Assembly: GCA_047125605.1 (NCBI GenBank)
Contig: CP138932.1
Coordinates: 3,224,001 to 3,288,000, forward strand
Origin: JAKVBK01 sp022447275
GTDB taxonomy: Bacteria > Pseudomonadota > Alphaproteobacteria > Rhodobacterales > Rhodobacteraceae
Length of the DNA: 64,000 nt
Direction of reading: 5' to 3'
This document shows, one piece after another, positions 38,311 through 47,399 of this stretch. A program made the translations under genes and the position numbers. Below the pieces are notes generated by a model. It made no database searches and was not told the origin of the DNA. It saw only the letters and a list, made by a program, of their open reading frames with translations. The number at the start of each line of letters is the position of its first letter. Positions within the stretch are counted from its first letter, which is position 1.

Positions 38311-39396
38311 TCACCCTGCGAGTTCACGTAGTACTTCCACTAACTCGGCTTTTGCCTCAAAAACGTTTCCATTCTTGTCTAAGTCCGCCAGGATGCCCGA
38401 GTAAAAGTTTCCGTCACGCTTGCTTGCAGGATCTGCTGGCCAAAGATCAGCCTCGCGCTGTTTGCACATCGTGCCAAAGTGCATGTGCCAAGCCGATTGT
38501 CCTTCCCAGCCCATATGCGAGGTCAATTCAGCCGATGTAGATTTGGGATGGGCCAACAAGACACGCAGAAGGGCTGTCTCTGTTGCGCTCGGCGGTCTTT
38601 TTGCAAAAGCTATGCGAACGCGCTCGGTGAGCGGCGTTGCTTGGATTTTTGCGTTCAACGCCAAGCGTTCCTCCTCTTCCAAGGTATCCAGCGCTGTCAG
38701 TAGGATAGAGGCAGCGCTCTTCTGGGTCTCACTACCCTCCGTCAACCAACGCTTAGCGTTCACGCGCATGACTTCCCGCTGTGCAGGGGTCTTATCAGGC
38801 AGCGTGGCTACAATTGTATCGATATTCATTGGTGTCCATTTCTCTCTTTCATGTTGGTCAGTCGCGCGGTGGGCCGCAGGTCCGTATGCCCTCTCGCGCA
38901 ACCGTGTGCGCGCGGCAAGCAGCTCGCCACAAATGGCCCGCCATTCTTCTTTTGAAACTGGAGTTTGGAGACGCAGGTGCTGTTCAATAACGCTCCACGG
39001 CACAGCCTTTCGCAATGCTCCGCAGGCGCGTGCCATGCGCCCAATAGGCCCGCCTTTGGAGATCTCGTCGACAGTAGGACGCCACTGGTCTCGAGGAATG
39101 TTCAGGGCCCCAAAGATCCACACCAATGCAGGTGCACAATTAAGGCCGGTATAGATGCTCGCCGCACTAGGGTTGATCTTAGGTTTGCGTTGATAAGCAC
39201 CTGGCCCTTCGCAATCTGCCACCCAGCCGATCATGTGCTCCTTCTGCGAGCGATACCAAGGTGGGCCAAAGTTGGGTCCTACGCATATGGCTGCTTCAAA
39301 CTCTGCCAGCCTGTCAGTATCGGCGCGTAGACGTGAAAATAGCACACCAAGTTCACGCGCCGTAAGTTCTGCCAGCTTCTGAGATTGATTAGACAT
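38311..39396 (-). CDS. Hypothetical protein with a possible C-terminal winged helix
   Basis: I do not recognise this 361-residue protein. It has no signal or membrane segment, so it is probably cytoplasmic. The C-terminal third (SATETALLRVLLAHPKSTSA, then ELTSHMGWEGQSAWHMHFG) looks like a winged-helix followed by a tryptophan/histidine-rich segment. The middle is helical and rich in charged residues. AGGAGAG lies 6 bases before the ATG. The first codons overlap the end of a small upstream frame that may encode a membrane protein. Confidence 0.75.
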   Translation of the reverse strand: MSNQSQKLAELTARELGVLFSRLRADTDRLAEFEAAICVGPNFGPPWYRSQKEHMIGWVADCEGPGAYQRKPKINPSAASIYTGLNCAPALVWIFGALNIPRDQWRPTVDEISKGGPIGRMARACGALRKAVPWSVIEQHLRLQTPVSKEEWRAICGELLAARTRLRERAYGPAAHRATDQHEREKWTPMNIDTIVATLPDKTPAQREVMRVNAKRWLTEGSETQKSAASILLTALDTLEEEERLALNAKIQATPLTERVRIAFAKRPPSATETALLRVLLAHPKSTSAELTSHMGWEGQSAWHMHFGTMCKQREADLWPADPASKRDGNFYSGILADLDKNGNVFEAKAELVEVLRELAG

Positions 39397-39688
39397 ACGT
39401 CTCTCCTGCGATCGTGAGAGGTTTCATAGCCACCACAGATATGGATGGCCTAGGTGAGCATCGTGGTGGCAAAGTGCAGGCACTTTCGTCCGGCGCTACG
39501 CGATCCGTTCCGTTGATCAATTCAATAGTGGATGAGGCAGTGCCGAAGGCTGTCGCGCTTACGACGATCAAAAAATTAAGAGTTGGGGATGCAATGAGAA
39601 GCGTAAAAACGACAAGACCACGCAACATCAGAAAAATTGTTTTCACTACTGTAAGAGCCTCGGTAAGGACTGCGCGACCGTGCAGCAA
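39389..39688 (-). CDS. Possible small membrane or exported protein
   Basis: This 99-residue frame (or about 80 residues if it starts at the internal Met of MLRGLVVFTLLIASPTLNFL) has one strongly hydrophobic segment, then a short hydrophilic tail with two cysteines. Its stop overlaps the start of the 361-residue gene by 8 bases. The evidence is only the hydrophobic segment and the overlap; it may be a chance frame. Confidence 0.33.
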   Translation of the reverse strand: MLHGRAVLTEALTVVKTIFLMLRGLVVFTLLIASPTLNFLIVVSATAFGTASSTIELINGTDRVAPDESACTLPPRCSPRPSISVVAMKPLTIAGETYV

Positions 39689-40057
39689 TATTCTTCAACT
39701 TTAGAGCGCAGTGTTGGGAGCTTTGGAGGCTGAAGACAAGGTAAGAGACGCCGGAATTTGACCAAATGGTACGTTTTTCTTACGCCATTGGTCCTACATT
39801 GCAAAATTGGCTCTACAATTTTCCGCACAATGAAGAGGACCCAACAAGTAAGCGAACTCACTAACTTTCCATGCCATCATGGGTCTAGGCTGCGATGACT
39901 TTGAACGACTGTCGCCACGGGAATGCTCTTGCCAAAGATCATGGCAAATGCGTCTCAACAGGGATACTGCGTAGGACCGTTGGGGTTCTCTGAATATCTG
40001 AAAATATATATATTCAATTATATAGACCAGCTTGCGAAGGGCGGGTCAGGTTCTCAC
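39689..40057. other. Intergenic region with an AT-rich segment
   Basis: About 370 bases without a gene. An AT-rich stretch near 39,995-40,025 (alternating TA) could form part of a promoter for the minus-strand genes to the left, but no clear hexamers are visible. Confidence 0.3.
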
Positions 40058-41434
40058 TTAGCTTTGCTTCTGGCCAGATGAAGCCGCTTTCGAAAAGTAC
40101 TCCGCAAGTTTTTGCAGATCGTGGACACTCAACGCACCTTGCTCGGAAATTTGCGTAAGTTGTTCCTTGGCTTGGTCAAATGTTGTCCATTCACTGTTTG
40201 GATCATCACTTTGCCAACGTAGGTCAATGAGGTCTTTCCAATGCTCTTGGGCGGACTGACTGAGAAGATTGGGCTCGTTCAGATAAATCAACCGACTGGC
40301 AAGCCATCGCAGGCGACGATCTTCGAACTCTTGAGCAATGATAACCCGCTTTGCCCAAGTAGCATTCTGAAATTGATCTAGACGCCTCTTGTCATCCGTG
40401 GAGTAAAAACCGGCATATACTTTCTTCTCCACTTCTACCGGTTCAGGGCGGTCCACGAAGCGTTGCGAAAGAGCGTTACCCAGCGCAGCGTGCAGGTCGT
40501 GATTATATTGAAGGCTTTTTGCACGTTGGGCCAACTTGGGATCGTTAACTGGAACATCGAATATGGTAGGTGCATTGTTGAGCGCGAGAGTCCTGACCTG
40601 CTTTGGTGACGCACTCACCGCGTTGGCCATTGAGGTTGCATCGTCAGGGTCCAAAGTGTCTGGATCAACTTGATCCAAATCCATGAATGCAACAGAGTTT
40701 TGGTTTTCTGGGTTTTGACCCGCGTACGCCCCACGGTATGTCTTTGGGGGTGCTGCACCAAACCTCTCGACCAATGTGAGCACCTTGCCCGATCTAATTA
40801 AGTCTTGGACGTCGCTCTTTGATCGGTTTCTCAGTGTCTGAGCCCAGACCTCTGGTGCCCGGTCCCGGATTAGTCCGGCGATGTGAATGGTGGCTTCTAC
40901 ATCGGCCAGAGCATCATGAAAATTGTCACTTTTGAACCCATTGGCTGGTGCCAACTGGTCGAGTTTGAAAATGATTTTACCGTTATCGCCAGTCGGCCAG
41001 GTCAAGGCATCATTAGCTAGTACCCAGGTGGCATAGACGAGTTTCATCACGTCCATACGATCATTCCCACCCACTTGGGTCAGATAAAAATTACTGTGCA
41101 GATTTTGAAAGAACATCTGGCGCAACATCTGCTCGTCAAATGCAATGTTGTTGAAACCTACCCAAGTGGCGGGCTGCCAACGGTGAATCAGTCCGCTGAT
41201 TTCTTGGGAGAATTCAAATGCTGATGGGAGATTTGGATCTGATAAATCGTCAGGACTGACGCCGGTAACAGCCAATGCCCAAGGCGCAGGTAGTATGTGT
41301 GGGGAAAGACGGCAGCGGATATCGATACGCTCTATTTCCTCCAGATTGCCGTCTGTGAGAATACCGGCGAATTGCAGCGGTTGGTCAAATGCCGGAGACG
41401 TTCCAGAAGTTTCGAGGTCGTAAAATGCAAACAT
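40058..41434 (-). CDS. sbcB: Exonuclease I (SbcB-like, DEDDh 3'-5' ssDNA exonuclease)
   Basis: This 458-residue enzyme degrades single-stranded DNA from 3' ends and works in mismatch repair and recombination. The exonuclease domain has all four acidic motifs: FYDLETSGTSPAFDQ (Asp and Glu), WVGFNNIAFDEQML (Asp), and NFHDALADVEATIHIAGL (His and Asp). The SH3-like and helical C-terminal domains of ExoI follow (YAGFYSTDDKRRL, RLRWLASRLIYLNEP). E. coli ExoI is 475 residues, so it is near full length. Rhodobacterales do not always carry sbcB, and its island location suggests transfer; an anti-phage or plasmid-maintenance use is possible. Confidence 0.92.
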   Translation of the reverse strand: MFAFYDLETSGTSPAFDQPLQFAGILTDGNLEEIERIDIRCRLSPHILPAPWALAVTGVSPDDLSDPNLPSAFEFSQEISGLIHRWQPATWVGFNNIAFDEQMLRQMFFQNLHSNFYLTQVGGNDRMDVMKLVYATWVLANDALTWPTGDNGKIIFKLDQLAPANGFKSDNFHDALADVEATIHIAGLIRDRAPEVWAQTLRNRSKSDVQDLIRSGKVLTLVERFGAAPPKTYRGAYAGQNPENQNSVAFMDLDQVDPDTLDPDDATSMANAVSASPKQVRTLALNNAPTIFDVPVNDPKLAQRAKSLQYNHDLHAALGNALSQRFVDRPEPVEVEKKVYAGFYSTDDKRRLDQFQNATWAKRVIIAQEFEDRRLRWLASRLIYLNEPNLLSQSAQEHWKDLIDLRWQSDDPNSEWTTFDQAKEQLTQISEQGALSVHDLQKLAEYFSKAASSGQKQS

Positions 41435-41653
41435 CTATTTGTGTCTCCATTAAAATACGTTTTCGCAGAACAACCGAGGAGACGAAACCTCTGTGGCAAT
41501 AGAGCCGGCGCGTTGCTCCTGATTGTGCACCCCTCGAAACTACCCAACGACAAAAATTTTTTACAAGGAAATGCCACCGAAGCAAAATAATGAACAAGCA
41601 GACCGCCGCAATTTTCCACTGCACAGGTCGATCTGATTGGTCCAAGTTAATTG

Positions 41654-41757
41654 TTATTGCATGATTGGGCCGGTTTCCATTGCGATGATGGTTTCTGGAG
41701 CCGGTGGGCGGTAGCCCAACGCACTGTGTGGGAGGTTCAATCGCCAGATTAGTCGAT
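41654..41757 (-). pseudogene. IS3-type transposase C-terminal remnant
   Basis: The frame ends with RLNLPHSALGYRPPAPETII and then a stop. PHSxLGYRPPAPE is the well-known C-terminal signature of IS3-family OrfB transposases. The rest of the transposase has been replaced by the end of the coiled-coil gene, whose last codons overlap this fragment. The remainder of 41435-41653 shows no gene. Confidence 0.65.
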
Positions 41758-42945
41758 TGTGAGCAGTTCCGTGGGTATATCCGGCAGGAGAACCGAACTT
41801 TCGCTTATCTCTGGAAGAGCAGGATCATAACCTACGCAGCTCGACGGGTTTAATTCATTTGTCGCCAATCGATCAGAGACGCATCGCGCATAGCCGCGAT
41901 CCCGTCCTGTGACGGTGGCGACCAAATCCTCATACGAAAGCAGGCACATGGCCTCATCTATCTGCTCAGGCTCCCTCTCTCTAAGCATTGCCTCAAGAGT
42001 CTCAAGTTCGCGCAGCTGTTGGCAAGCCTCGTTCACGTCATAGGCGATAGAGCCAAGGAAAACAGCTGTCCCGATGAATGGCACCGCTTCGATTGCTTCG
42101 GTCGACGCCTGACGACGGATCGATCGAACAATCCGCGATCTAAGGGAAGAGGCAGTGTCGATCACCTCGCTCCGGGCTTGTCGTGACAGATCAATTTCAA
42201 GAGCCATCCTTTCTGCCCGCCGGTTACTGGCATCCAGTTGGTTGGAGAGATTGCGGTTACGCCGTTCTGTCGTATTGAGTTGGCGCTGAACCTGAGAAAC
42301 TTCCGCTTTGGCGTTATCAAGATCTGCTTCCATCCGCGCGGTTTCTAGTCTGGTTCTGTCGAGCTCCGTTTCGAGGCGTCTCGTATTCATCTCCGCTGAA
42401 GAAAGTTGCTGCTTGTGTGTGTCTAACTCGGCTTCGAGCGACCGATTTCGGATCTGCGCTTCTTCAAGTTCTCCTTGAGTTTCGGTAACAGTTGCCTCGG
42501 CGGTTTCAAGTCGGCGCTCGGTCGTGTTAAGTTGTTGTTGTGCCTGTGAAATCTCTGATCTGGAGTTCTCAAGGGCTGTTTCCATCCGCGCTGTCTCTAG
42601 CCTGGTTGCGTCTACCTCGGCTTCGAGCGACCGATTTCTCATTCGTGTTTCGTCAAGCTCGCCTTTAGTTGCAGTGACAGTCGTCTCAGCAGCTTCAAGA
42701 CGGTTACGGCTTCGTGTCAGATCAGCTTCGATTTCAGTGCGAGTTCTCGGTCTTTGCTCTGCAACCTTTTCGGACACCAGTTGCACAGTCCCCCACACAA
42801 CACGGTTGATGCTGTCATACACAACGTCCGAGACAACGGTGGCGATGTTCAGCCCAATTAAAAAGATGATCGGCAGGAAGAGAAAAATTATGCGGCGCAC
42901 AAAACGTATCGTAGCCGCTAGTGACATGAAGAGATGGTGCAGCAT
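41749..42945 (-). CDS. Membrane-anchored coiled-coil protein with internal repeats
   Basis: This 398-residue protein has an N-terminal membrane helix (IIFLFLPIIFLIGLNIATVV, residues about 19-38). A long coiled coil (about 70-260) follows, built of two related repeats: residues 82-144 (LEAAETTV...QQQLNTTER) and 145-228 (LETAEATV...QRQLNTTER). A short hydrophobic segment (VPFIGTAVFLGSIAYDV) and a C-terminal domain with four cysteines come last. ATG 42945 shares its A with the stop of the ankyrin gene (TGATG), so translation is coupled. Function unknown; it resembles envelope-spanning scaffold proteins. Confidence 0.78.
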   Translation of the reverse strand: MLHHLFMSLAATIRFVRRIIFLFLPIIFLIGLNIATVVSDVVYDSINRVVWGTVQLVSEKVAEQRPRTRTEIEADLTRSRNRLEAAETTVTATKGELDETRMRNRSLEAEVDATRLETARMETALENSRSEISQAQQQLNTTERRLETAEATVTETQGELEEAQIRNRSLEAELDTHKQQLSSAEMNTRRLETELDRTRLETARMEADLDNAKAEVSQVQRQLNTTERRNRNLSNQLDASNRRAERMALEIDLSRQARSEVIDTASSLRSRIVRSIRRQASTEAIEAVPFIGTAVFLGSIAYDVNEACQQLRELETLEAMLREREPEQIDEAMCLLSYEDLVATVTGRDRGYARCVSDRLATNELNPSSCVGYDPALPEISESSVLLPDIPTELLTID

Positions 42946-44537
42946 CACTGACAACGCTGTTTAAGTATGGCCAGGGGAGATAATGTCTTGCCGCTTTCAT
43001 CCTCGGCTCCAACATCCATCAGGGTCGTGTTAATTCGCAAACTCGCCTCGACTGTCGTGCCTGTTTTAGACGACACACATGGATTTTCTGACCGTTCCAA
43101 TAAATATAAAAAGTTCTCCGAATCCTGAAAATGCCGTGCGGCATAAATTAACGGTGTGGTCCCTTTTTCATCCTTGTCATCGACAGAAAAGCCATAGCTT
43201 TCAAGCAGCTCGAGGGTTTTTCTATCGGTTTGGCGCGACGCTGCAATGTGTAGAGCCGTATGGCCAACATCGTCTTGGACCACTTTGACTCTGGACGTGC
43301 GCATCGCTGAAAGTATGGCGCTTTCTTGCCAATACTGGCCTTCCAACAAGATAGCTATCACACGAGGATCCGGTGGCTGAACGCGGACAGCTAGATGCAG
43401 GGCTGTGCGTCCTCCGGGCGTTGGTTTCTTCGAATCCGCACTTCTTGAAGCAACGCTCTCAACCGTTGTGCTAGCGCCAAACGCAAGAAGAACTAATATT
43501 TGCGCAAGGCGGTGTTCGCCATCCTTTTCTGACGCTATGTGTAATGCTGTTATCCCACGGTTTTGTCCAAGAGTTTCCTCTTCTCGCAAAAGCGCATCTG
43601 GGTCGGCACCCCATGCTAAGAGATGGGCTAGATTTTCAGCGGGAGCGCCAAGTTCGGCAGCGAAGTGAAGGGGCGTCCTGTCGGCCGAGTTACGCTTGCC
43701 CAAAAGAGTGATTGGGTCGTCAGCGAAGGCGAGAATATGATCGAGGATCCACGCATCATCAGAAAATGCCGCAGCGAGGTGAAGCAACGAGTTGCCCTCA
43801 CGATCCACAGCTACGAGTTGGTTCTTCTCTTTGAGACATGCGATAACGTCAGAGATCGTCCCATTTTCAAAGAACGCTTTAGTCAGAAAACGATTGCATT
43901 CAGCGTCTTCAGCAGCGTCACCTGTGATCAAGAGCTTTCGATAGAAGGCGGAGGCGGCAGGCCAATCGTCCTGCATAAGAAGCGGTGCCGCTGCTGTCAT
44001 TGGCGTGAGAGCCTTAGCGATGTCGAATGGTGTTCTTCCACTACTGTCCTTAGAGGCATCGCCCCCCATCGCGAGTAGTTCGGCCACGGGAAGAAACCCA
44101 TCTGGTCGCTTCGCCGCAAAATGTAAGGGTGAACTCCCACCAAAAGCTTCATCCGCTTTGTCGTCAAAGCTTACGCCATGACGGGACAGGATGGCAAACG
44201 TGCCCAAGTGCTTGGCCTCGGAGGCTGCAAGGTGGCCAAGATTTCTGCCCGATTTATCTTTTGCCGAGATAACTTCGTCCCGTTGGTCTTCGGGCACAGC
44301 ATTTATTAGGCTATTTAGCCGGAAGGGAGGTAAGGAGGCTGTAACGGCAGTCATAAGTAGGTTACGGCCGTACTGGTTTCTTAGCAGAAACGTATTCTGA
44401 TCTTTTTTGATGCAGTCGAACACCTGATCCCACGGCGTGTTTTCCAGAAATTCAACCGTGTTCAGCCTTTTGCAATCTTCGGCCTGGGCAAGTCCCGCCC
44501 ACAAAGCCATAAAAATCGAAAATTTTAAAACCTGCAT
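42945..44537 (-). CDS. Secreted ankyrin-repeat protein
   Basis: This 530-residue protein starts with a signal peptide (MQVLKFSIFMALWAGLAQA). The whole mature part consists of ankyrin repeats, with clear cores such as GGSSPLHFAAKRPDG, EGNSLLHLAAAFSDD, DRTPLHFAAELGAP, GITALHIASEKDG, GRTALHLAVRV, VGHTALHIAASRQ and KGTTPLIYAARHF. Ankyrin repeats bind proteins; periplasmic ones often act as immunity or scaffold proteins. It is coupled to the membrane coiled-coil gene, so the two products probably interact in the envelope. No enzymatic domain is seen. Confidence 0.85.
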   Translation of the reverse strand: MQVLKFSIFMALWAGLAQAEDCKRLNTVEFLENTPWDQVFDCIKKDQNTFLLRNQYGRNLLMTAVTASLPPFRLNSLINAVPEDQRDEVISAKDKSGRNLGHLAASEAKHLGTFAILSRHGVSFDDKADEAFGGSSPLHFAAKRPDGFLPVAELLAMGGDASKDSSGRTPFDIAKALTPMTAAAPLLMQDDWPAASAFYRKLLITGDAAEDAECNRFLTKAFFENGTISDVIACLKEKNQLVAVDREGNSLLHLAAAFSDDAWILDHILAFADDPITLLGKRNSADRTPLHFAAELGAPAENLAHLLAWGADPDALLREEETLGQNRGITALHIASEKDGEHRLAQILVLLAFGASTTVESVASRSADSKKPTPGGRTALHLAVRVQPPDPRVIAILLEGQYWQESAILSAMRTSRVKVVQDDVGHTALHIAASRQTDRKTLELLESYGFSVDDKDEKGTTPLIYAARHFQDSENFLYLLERSENPCVSSKTGTTVEASLRINTTLMDVGAEDESGKTLSPLAILKQRCQ

Positions 44538-44795
44538 AGCACCTCGCAGTGAACGACTGGCAACTAACTGACCGAAAGGTCAAAACTAAGCCCGGACTGA
44601 ATTGTCAAGAGATCATCGTTTTTCGAGCGCGTTCCAAAGAGGCGAGTTGCGTTGCTCACCCATCATTAAAATACAAAAATCGTTTGGTGATGCCATCTCG
44701 TGGCAGATGGCACGCCAGGTCTGCTCCTGTGCGCCGCCCTTCCCGGCCGACATGAGTTGAAGGCTTCGATCAGGTGTCTAACAGGGCCGCCCCAC

Positions 44796-45364
44796 CGTCC
44801 CGAGCGGCCGGCCTGCTAGGTCGGAAGGAGCACTTTTGAGAACGCTCGAATCCCGACGGAATCGTGATCTCTTACTGCAACGCCCATGGCGTCCATTGGC
44901 TGTCCCCACAACTAAAAGTTATCCGATCATCGGAGGAGTTCGCTCAAAATAAGAAGATGTTTTCCGAAATGCGGCCTCTACCAAGTTTACGCATTGGAAG
45001 CGTGAAATCTGGTCAGCTATCCTTTGTCAGGACTTGGCTGCTTTTGGAAAAGGCATTTCAAAACAATGGCTTGTGTCTGATTGCGCTAATCGCCTTTTGA
45101 GAAAAATGAGTATCAAATGATCCGTCTAACTATTCCAATGAGTCTTTTACCTATACTTTTATGGACGATTATTTTCAGGCGATTTCTGTAGCTCTCATCG
45201 GCGTGCGCTTGCATCTTGCCCATGTTCGGGCGGGGGCAAAATCGTCCACGCTGAGTTTGAGAGTGTGTATATTTAGCTGACTTGATGTGGTTTGAAAGTC
45301 GGAGTGTTACTTGGCCGGATGTGAGCGTACGCCTTTGAAGTGTCTGAGAAGTGGTTCCTACTGA
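44796..45364 (+). repeat. 570-bp direct repeat, copy 1
   Basis: This segment is about 90% identical to 51643-52212 by hand alignment. It ends 20 bases before the glycosyltransferase start, so it supplies that gene's promoter region. It contains a 78-codon frame (central part QNKKMFSEMRPLPSLRIGSV) that is also open in copy 2 but lacks a start codon there. About half of the base changes in that frame are silent. The stretch 44538-44795 before the repeat has no gene. Confidence 0.9.
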
Positions 45365-45383
45365 TAACCAGAGGAGGCGGAGT

Positions 45384-46472
45384 ATGGCGGAGCAAAAGTT
45401 GAATGTACTTTCGCAGTTAGGTTTGGAATCAGATATGTCGCGGAATAGAAATTTGGCCGCTTCGCGGCGATTTATTTCGGTTGTCGTCCCGTGCTACAAT
45501 GAAGAAGAAGTCTTAGCCCAGACATTCTGTAAACTTGATGAACTTTTGCTAAGGCATAGTGATTACAAATTTGAATTTATATTCGTGGATGACGGTAGCA
45601 ATGATAGGACTTATGAGCTTCTAGAAGACGCAGCACAGAGAAATCCAGCTTTCTCAGTTTTGAGTTTCTCACGTAATTTTGGACATCAGATCGCAGTTAC
45701 CGCTGGTATTGATGCAGCGTTGGGCGACGCTGTAGCCGTTATAGATGCCGACCTACAAGACCCGCCAGAAGTGCTTTCTGAGATGATCGCGCACTGGGAA
45801 GATGGTGTCGACGTAGTTTATGCAGTGCGTGTCAGTCGTGAAGGCGAAAGTGCTTTCAAGAATGCTACAGCGCGTTGGTTTTACCGCTTGGTCAACGGCT
45901 TGTCGGAAACGCCTATTCCGCTCGATTCGGGGGACTTTCGCCTGATGGACCGAAAAGTCGTTGAAGTTCTTAAGCAAATGCCAGAACGTCATCGGTTCGT
46001 ACGAGGTCTTGTGGCTTGGGTCGGTTTTCGACAAATGGCGCTTCCATATCATCGTAACCGACGGGCCGCCGGCGCTTCAAAATATCCTCTACGTAAAATG
46101 CTGAGGCTTGCGACAGATGCCATTCTTTCCTTCTCATTTAGACCGTTAAGGATTGCCACCAACATGGGTGGCTTGGCGTTACTCCTGTCGTTTGCGGGGA
46201 TTATCTATGCTGTTTATCTCCGCGTGGCGGCCAGCGCTTGGATTGACGGTTGGACAACAACTCTGATTGCAGTCCTGTTTTTCGGAGGCGTCCAGTTGAT
46301 ATCGCTGGGTATTATTGGTGAATATATCGGGCGTATTTATGAAGAAGCGAAAGGTCGACCTTTGTACATTATTAGCAGCCGGATAGGTTTTGATCAGAGC
46401 CAAGCCTCTGTCGACCTAAACCCAAGCGCCAATATGAACAGCCCTGTTAAAGTGATTGGTGAAATGAGATAG
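45384..46472 (+). CDS. Family 2 glycosyltransferase (GtrB/DPM1-like, membrane-anchored)
   Basis: This 362-residue enzyme transfers a sugar from a nucleotide sugar to a lipid (polyprenyl phosphate) carrier at the inner membrane. The GT2 motifs are SVVVPCYNEEEVLAQTF, IFVDDGSNDRT, SRNFGHQIAVTAGIDAALGD and VIDADLQDPPE (DxD), then HRNRRAAGASKYPLRKML. Two C-terminal membrane helices follow (IATNMGGLALLLSFAGIIYAV and TLIAVLFFGGVQLISLGIIG). AGGAGG lies before ATG 45384. Such enzymes modify lipopolysaccharide or cell-surface polymers and are often carried by phages and islands to alter receptors. No flippase gene is adjacent. Confidence 0.9.
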   Translation: MAEQKLNVLSQLGLESDMSRNRNLAASRRFISVVVPCYNEEEVLAQTFCKLDELLLRHSDYKFEFIFVDDGSNDRTYELLEDAAQRNPAFSVLSFSRNFGHQIAVTAGIDAALGDAVAVIDADLQDPPEVLSEMIAHWEDGVDVVYAVRVSREGESAFKNATARWFYRLVNGLSETPIPLDSGDFRLMDRKVVEVLKQMPERHRFVRGLVAWVGFRQMALPYHRNRRAAGASKYPLRKMLRLATDAILSFSFRPLRIATNMGGLALLLSFAGIIYAVYLRVAASAWIDGWTTTLIAVLFFGGVQLISLGIIGEYIGRIYEEAKGRPLYIISSRIGFDQSQASVDLNPSANMNSPVKVIGEMR

Positions 46473-46558
46473 TGGTCAGCCCATTTTATCGCGGGCTCTA
46501 TAGAGCACTGGCTGCATGTTAAATCAATCGCTCCAGCTCCTAAAGTGGCGGCCTTAAG

Positions 46559-47000
46559 CTATGCCTCATTTGCTGGCACCCGGACCTTCTCCTTGACGAG
46601 TTCAGCCTGTGCTTGCCGCCGCTGTTCATTCGCTCGAGCGATGCGTTCAAACTCGCCGTCGGACCGAGCTTTTACGCGAACGAGGCGGCTAAGTTCGAAC
46701 AAGGTTTCCCGCCGTGTCCCGTTTTCATCGCGTACGATAACGTTGGGCCATACGACAATGGGAAAGCTTAAGCTCCTTTGGGGGGGGCGCGCGTAGCAGG
46801 TAGCCTTCGGCTTTTTCACTCGCCTCCTGCGCCAGAATATAACGCACCCTGTTGCTAACTGTTGTAGCGCCGCACCATGCTTTTGAAGTGCTCCGCTGAA
46901 GTGCAATCACAACATCCAAGTCATCATGCAAATGCACGTCGATCTCGCGCAAAAGCTTCAACGCATCTTCATCCCAATACCGCTTCTGAGCCATCTTCAT
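46559..47000 (-). pseudogene. Frameshifted gene of unknown family, possibly insertion-element related
   Basis: Two overlapping frames read as one protein if joined near a run of eight G (46780-46787). The first is MKMAQKRYWDEDALKLLREI followed by DVHLHDDLDVVIALQRS, and the second ends ELSRLVRVKARSDGEFERIA and ANEQRRQAQAELVKE. A run of ten C lies just before the start and an IS-end-like repeat 12 bases further. The family is not recognised with certainty. Frameshift by decay is the simplest reading; slippage at the homopolymer is an alternative. Confidence 0.5.
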
Positions 47001-47012
47001 TCCCCCCCCCGT

Positions 47013-47046
47013 GACACAAAAATAGTGGCACAGTTTTAGGGGGCTA
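47013..47046 (+). repeat. 34-bp IS-end-like repeat, copy 2
   Basis: This matches 33145-33178 at 31 of 34 bases. It sits next to the start of the frameshifted gene, which would place it at the left end of the element that carried that gene. The stretch from here to 47331 holds no supportable gene. Confidence 0.55.
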
Positions 47047-47331
47047 AGACAGGTGCGCGCCGTCCTCGCTGCCATCCGCCGATTACGAGCGTCCCCGTCA
47101 TGCGCACGACAGCGATCCACGCCCGAACTGAACGAAAGCGGCAGGACAAGTCTGCCCGCAGCATTGAAAAACACCGCCGCCGGGATAGAACTCGGAGCTT
47201 TAGCGGTCTGATCCGCCTTGCCCAAGCAGCCTGCGCGGCCACACCGCTCTGGGCGAAAAACGCTTGTCCAGCGGTCGGACTCAGGCGATCGTCACCTCAG
47301 TCGGCAGGCCACTTGGGGAATGTCGGCTAAC

Positions 47332-47369
47332 AAAACTAATTTACTCTTAGAAAACTAATTTACTCTAAG
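47332..47369 (+). repeat. Tandem 19-bp repeat upstream of the DUF1800 gene
   Basis: Two adjacent 19-base copies, AAAACTAATTTACTCTTAG and AAAACTAATTTACTCTAAG, differ at one base. They end 30 bases before the DUF1800 start. The position and spacing (about two helical turns) suit a tandem regulator-binding site. Confidence 0.6.
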
Positions 47370-47399
47370 ACTAGGAAATTTAGTGTGCTGGAGTGGAAG

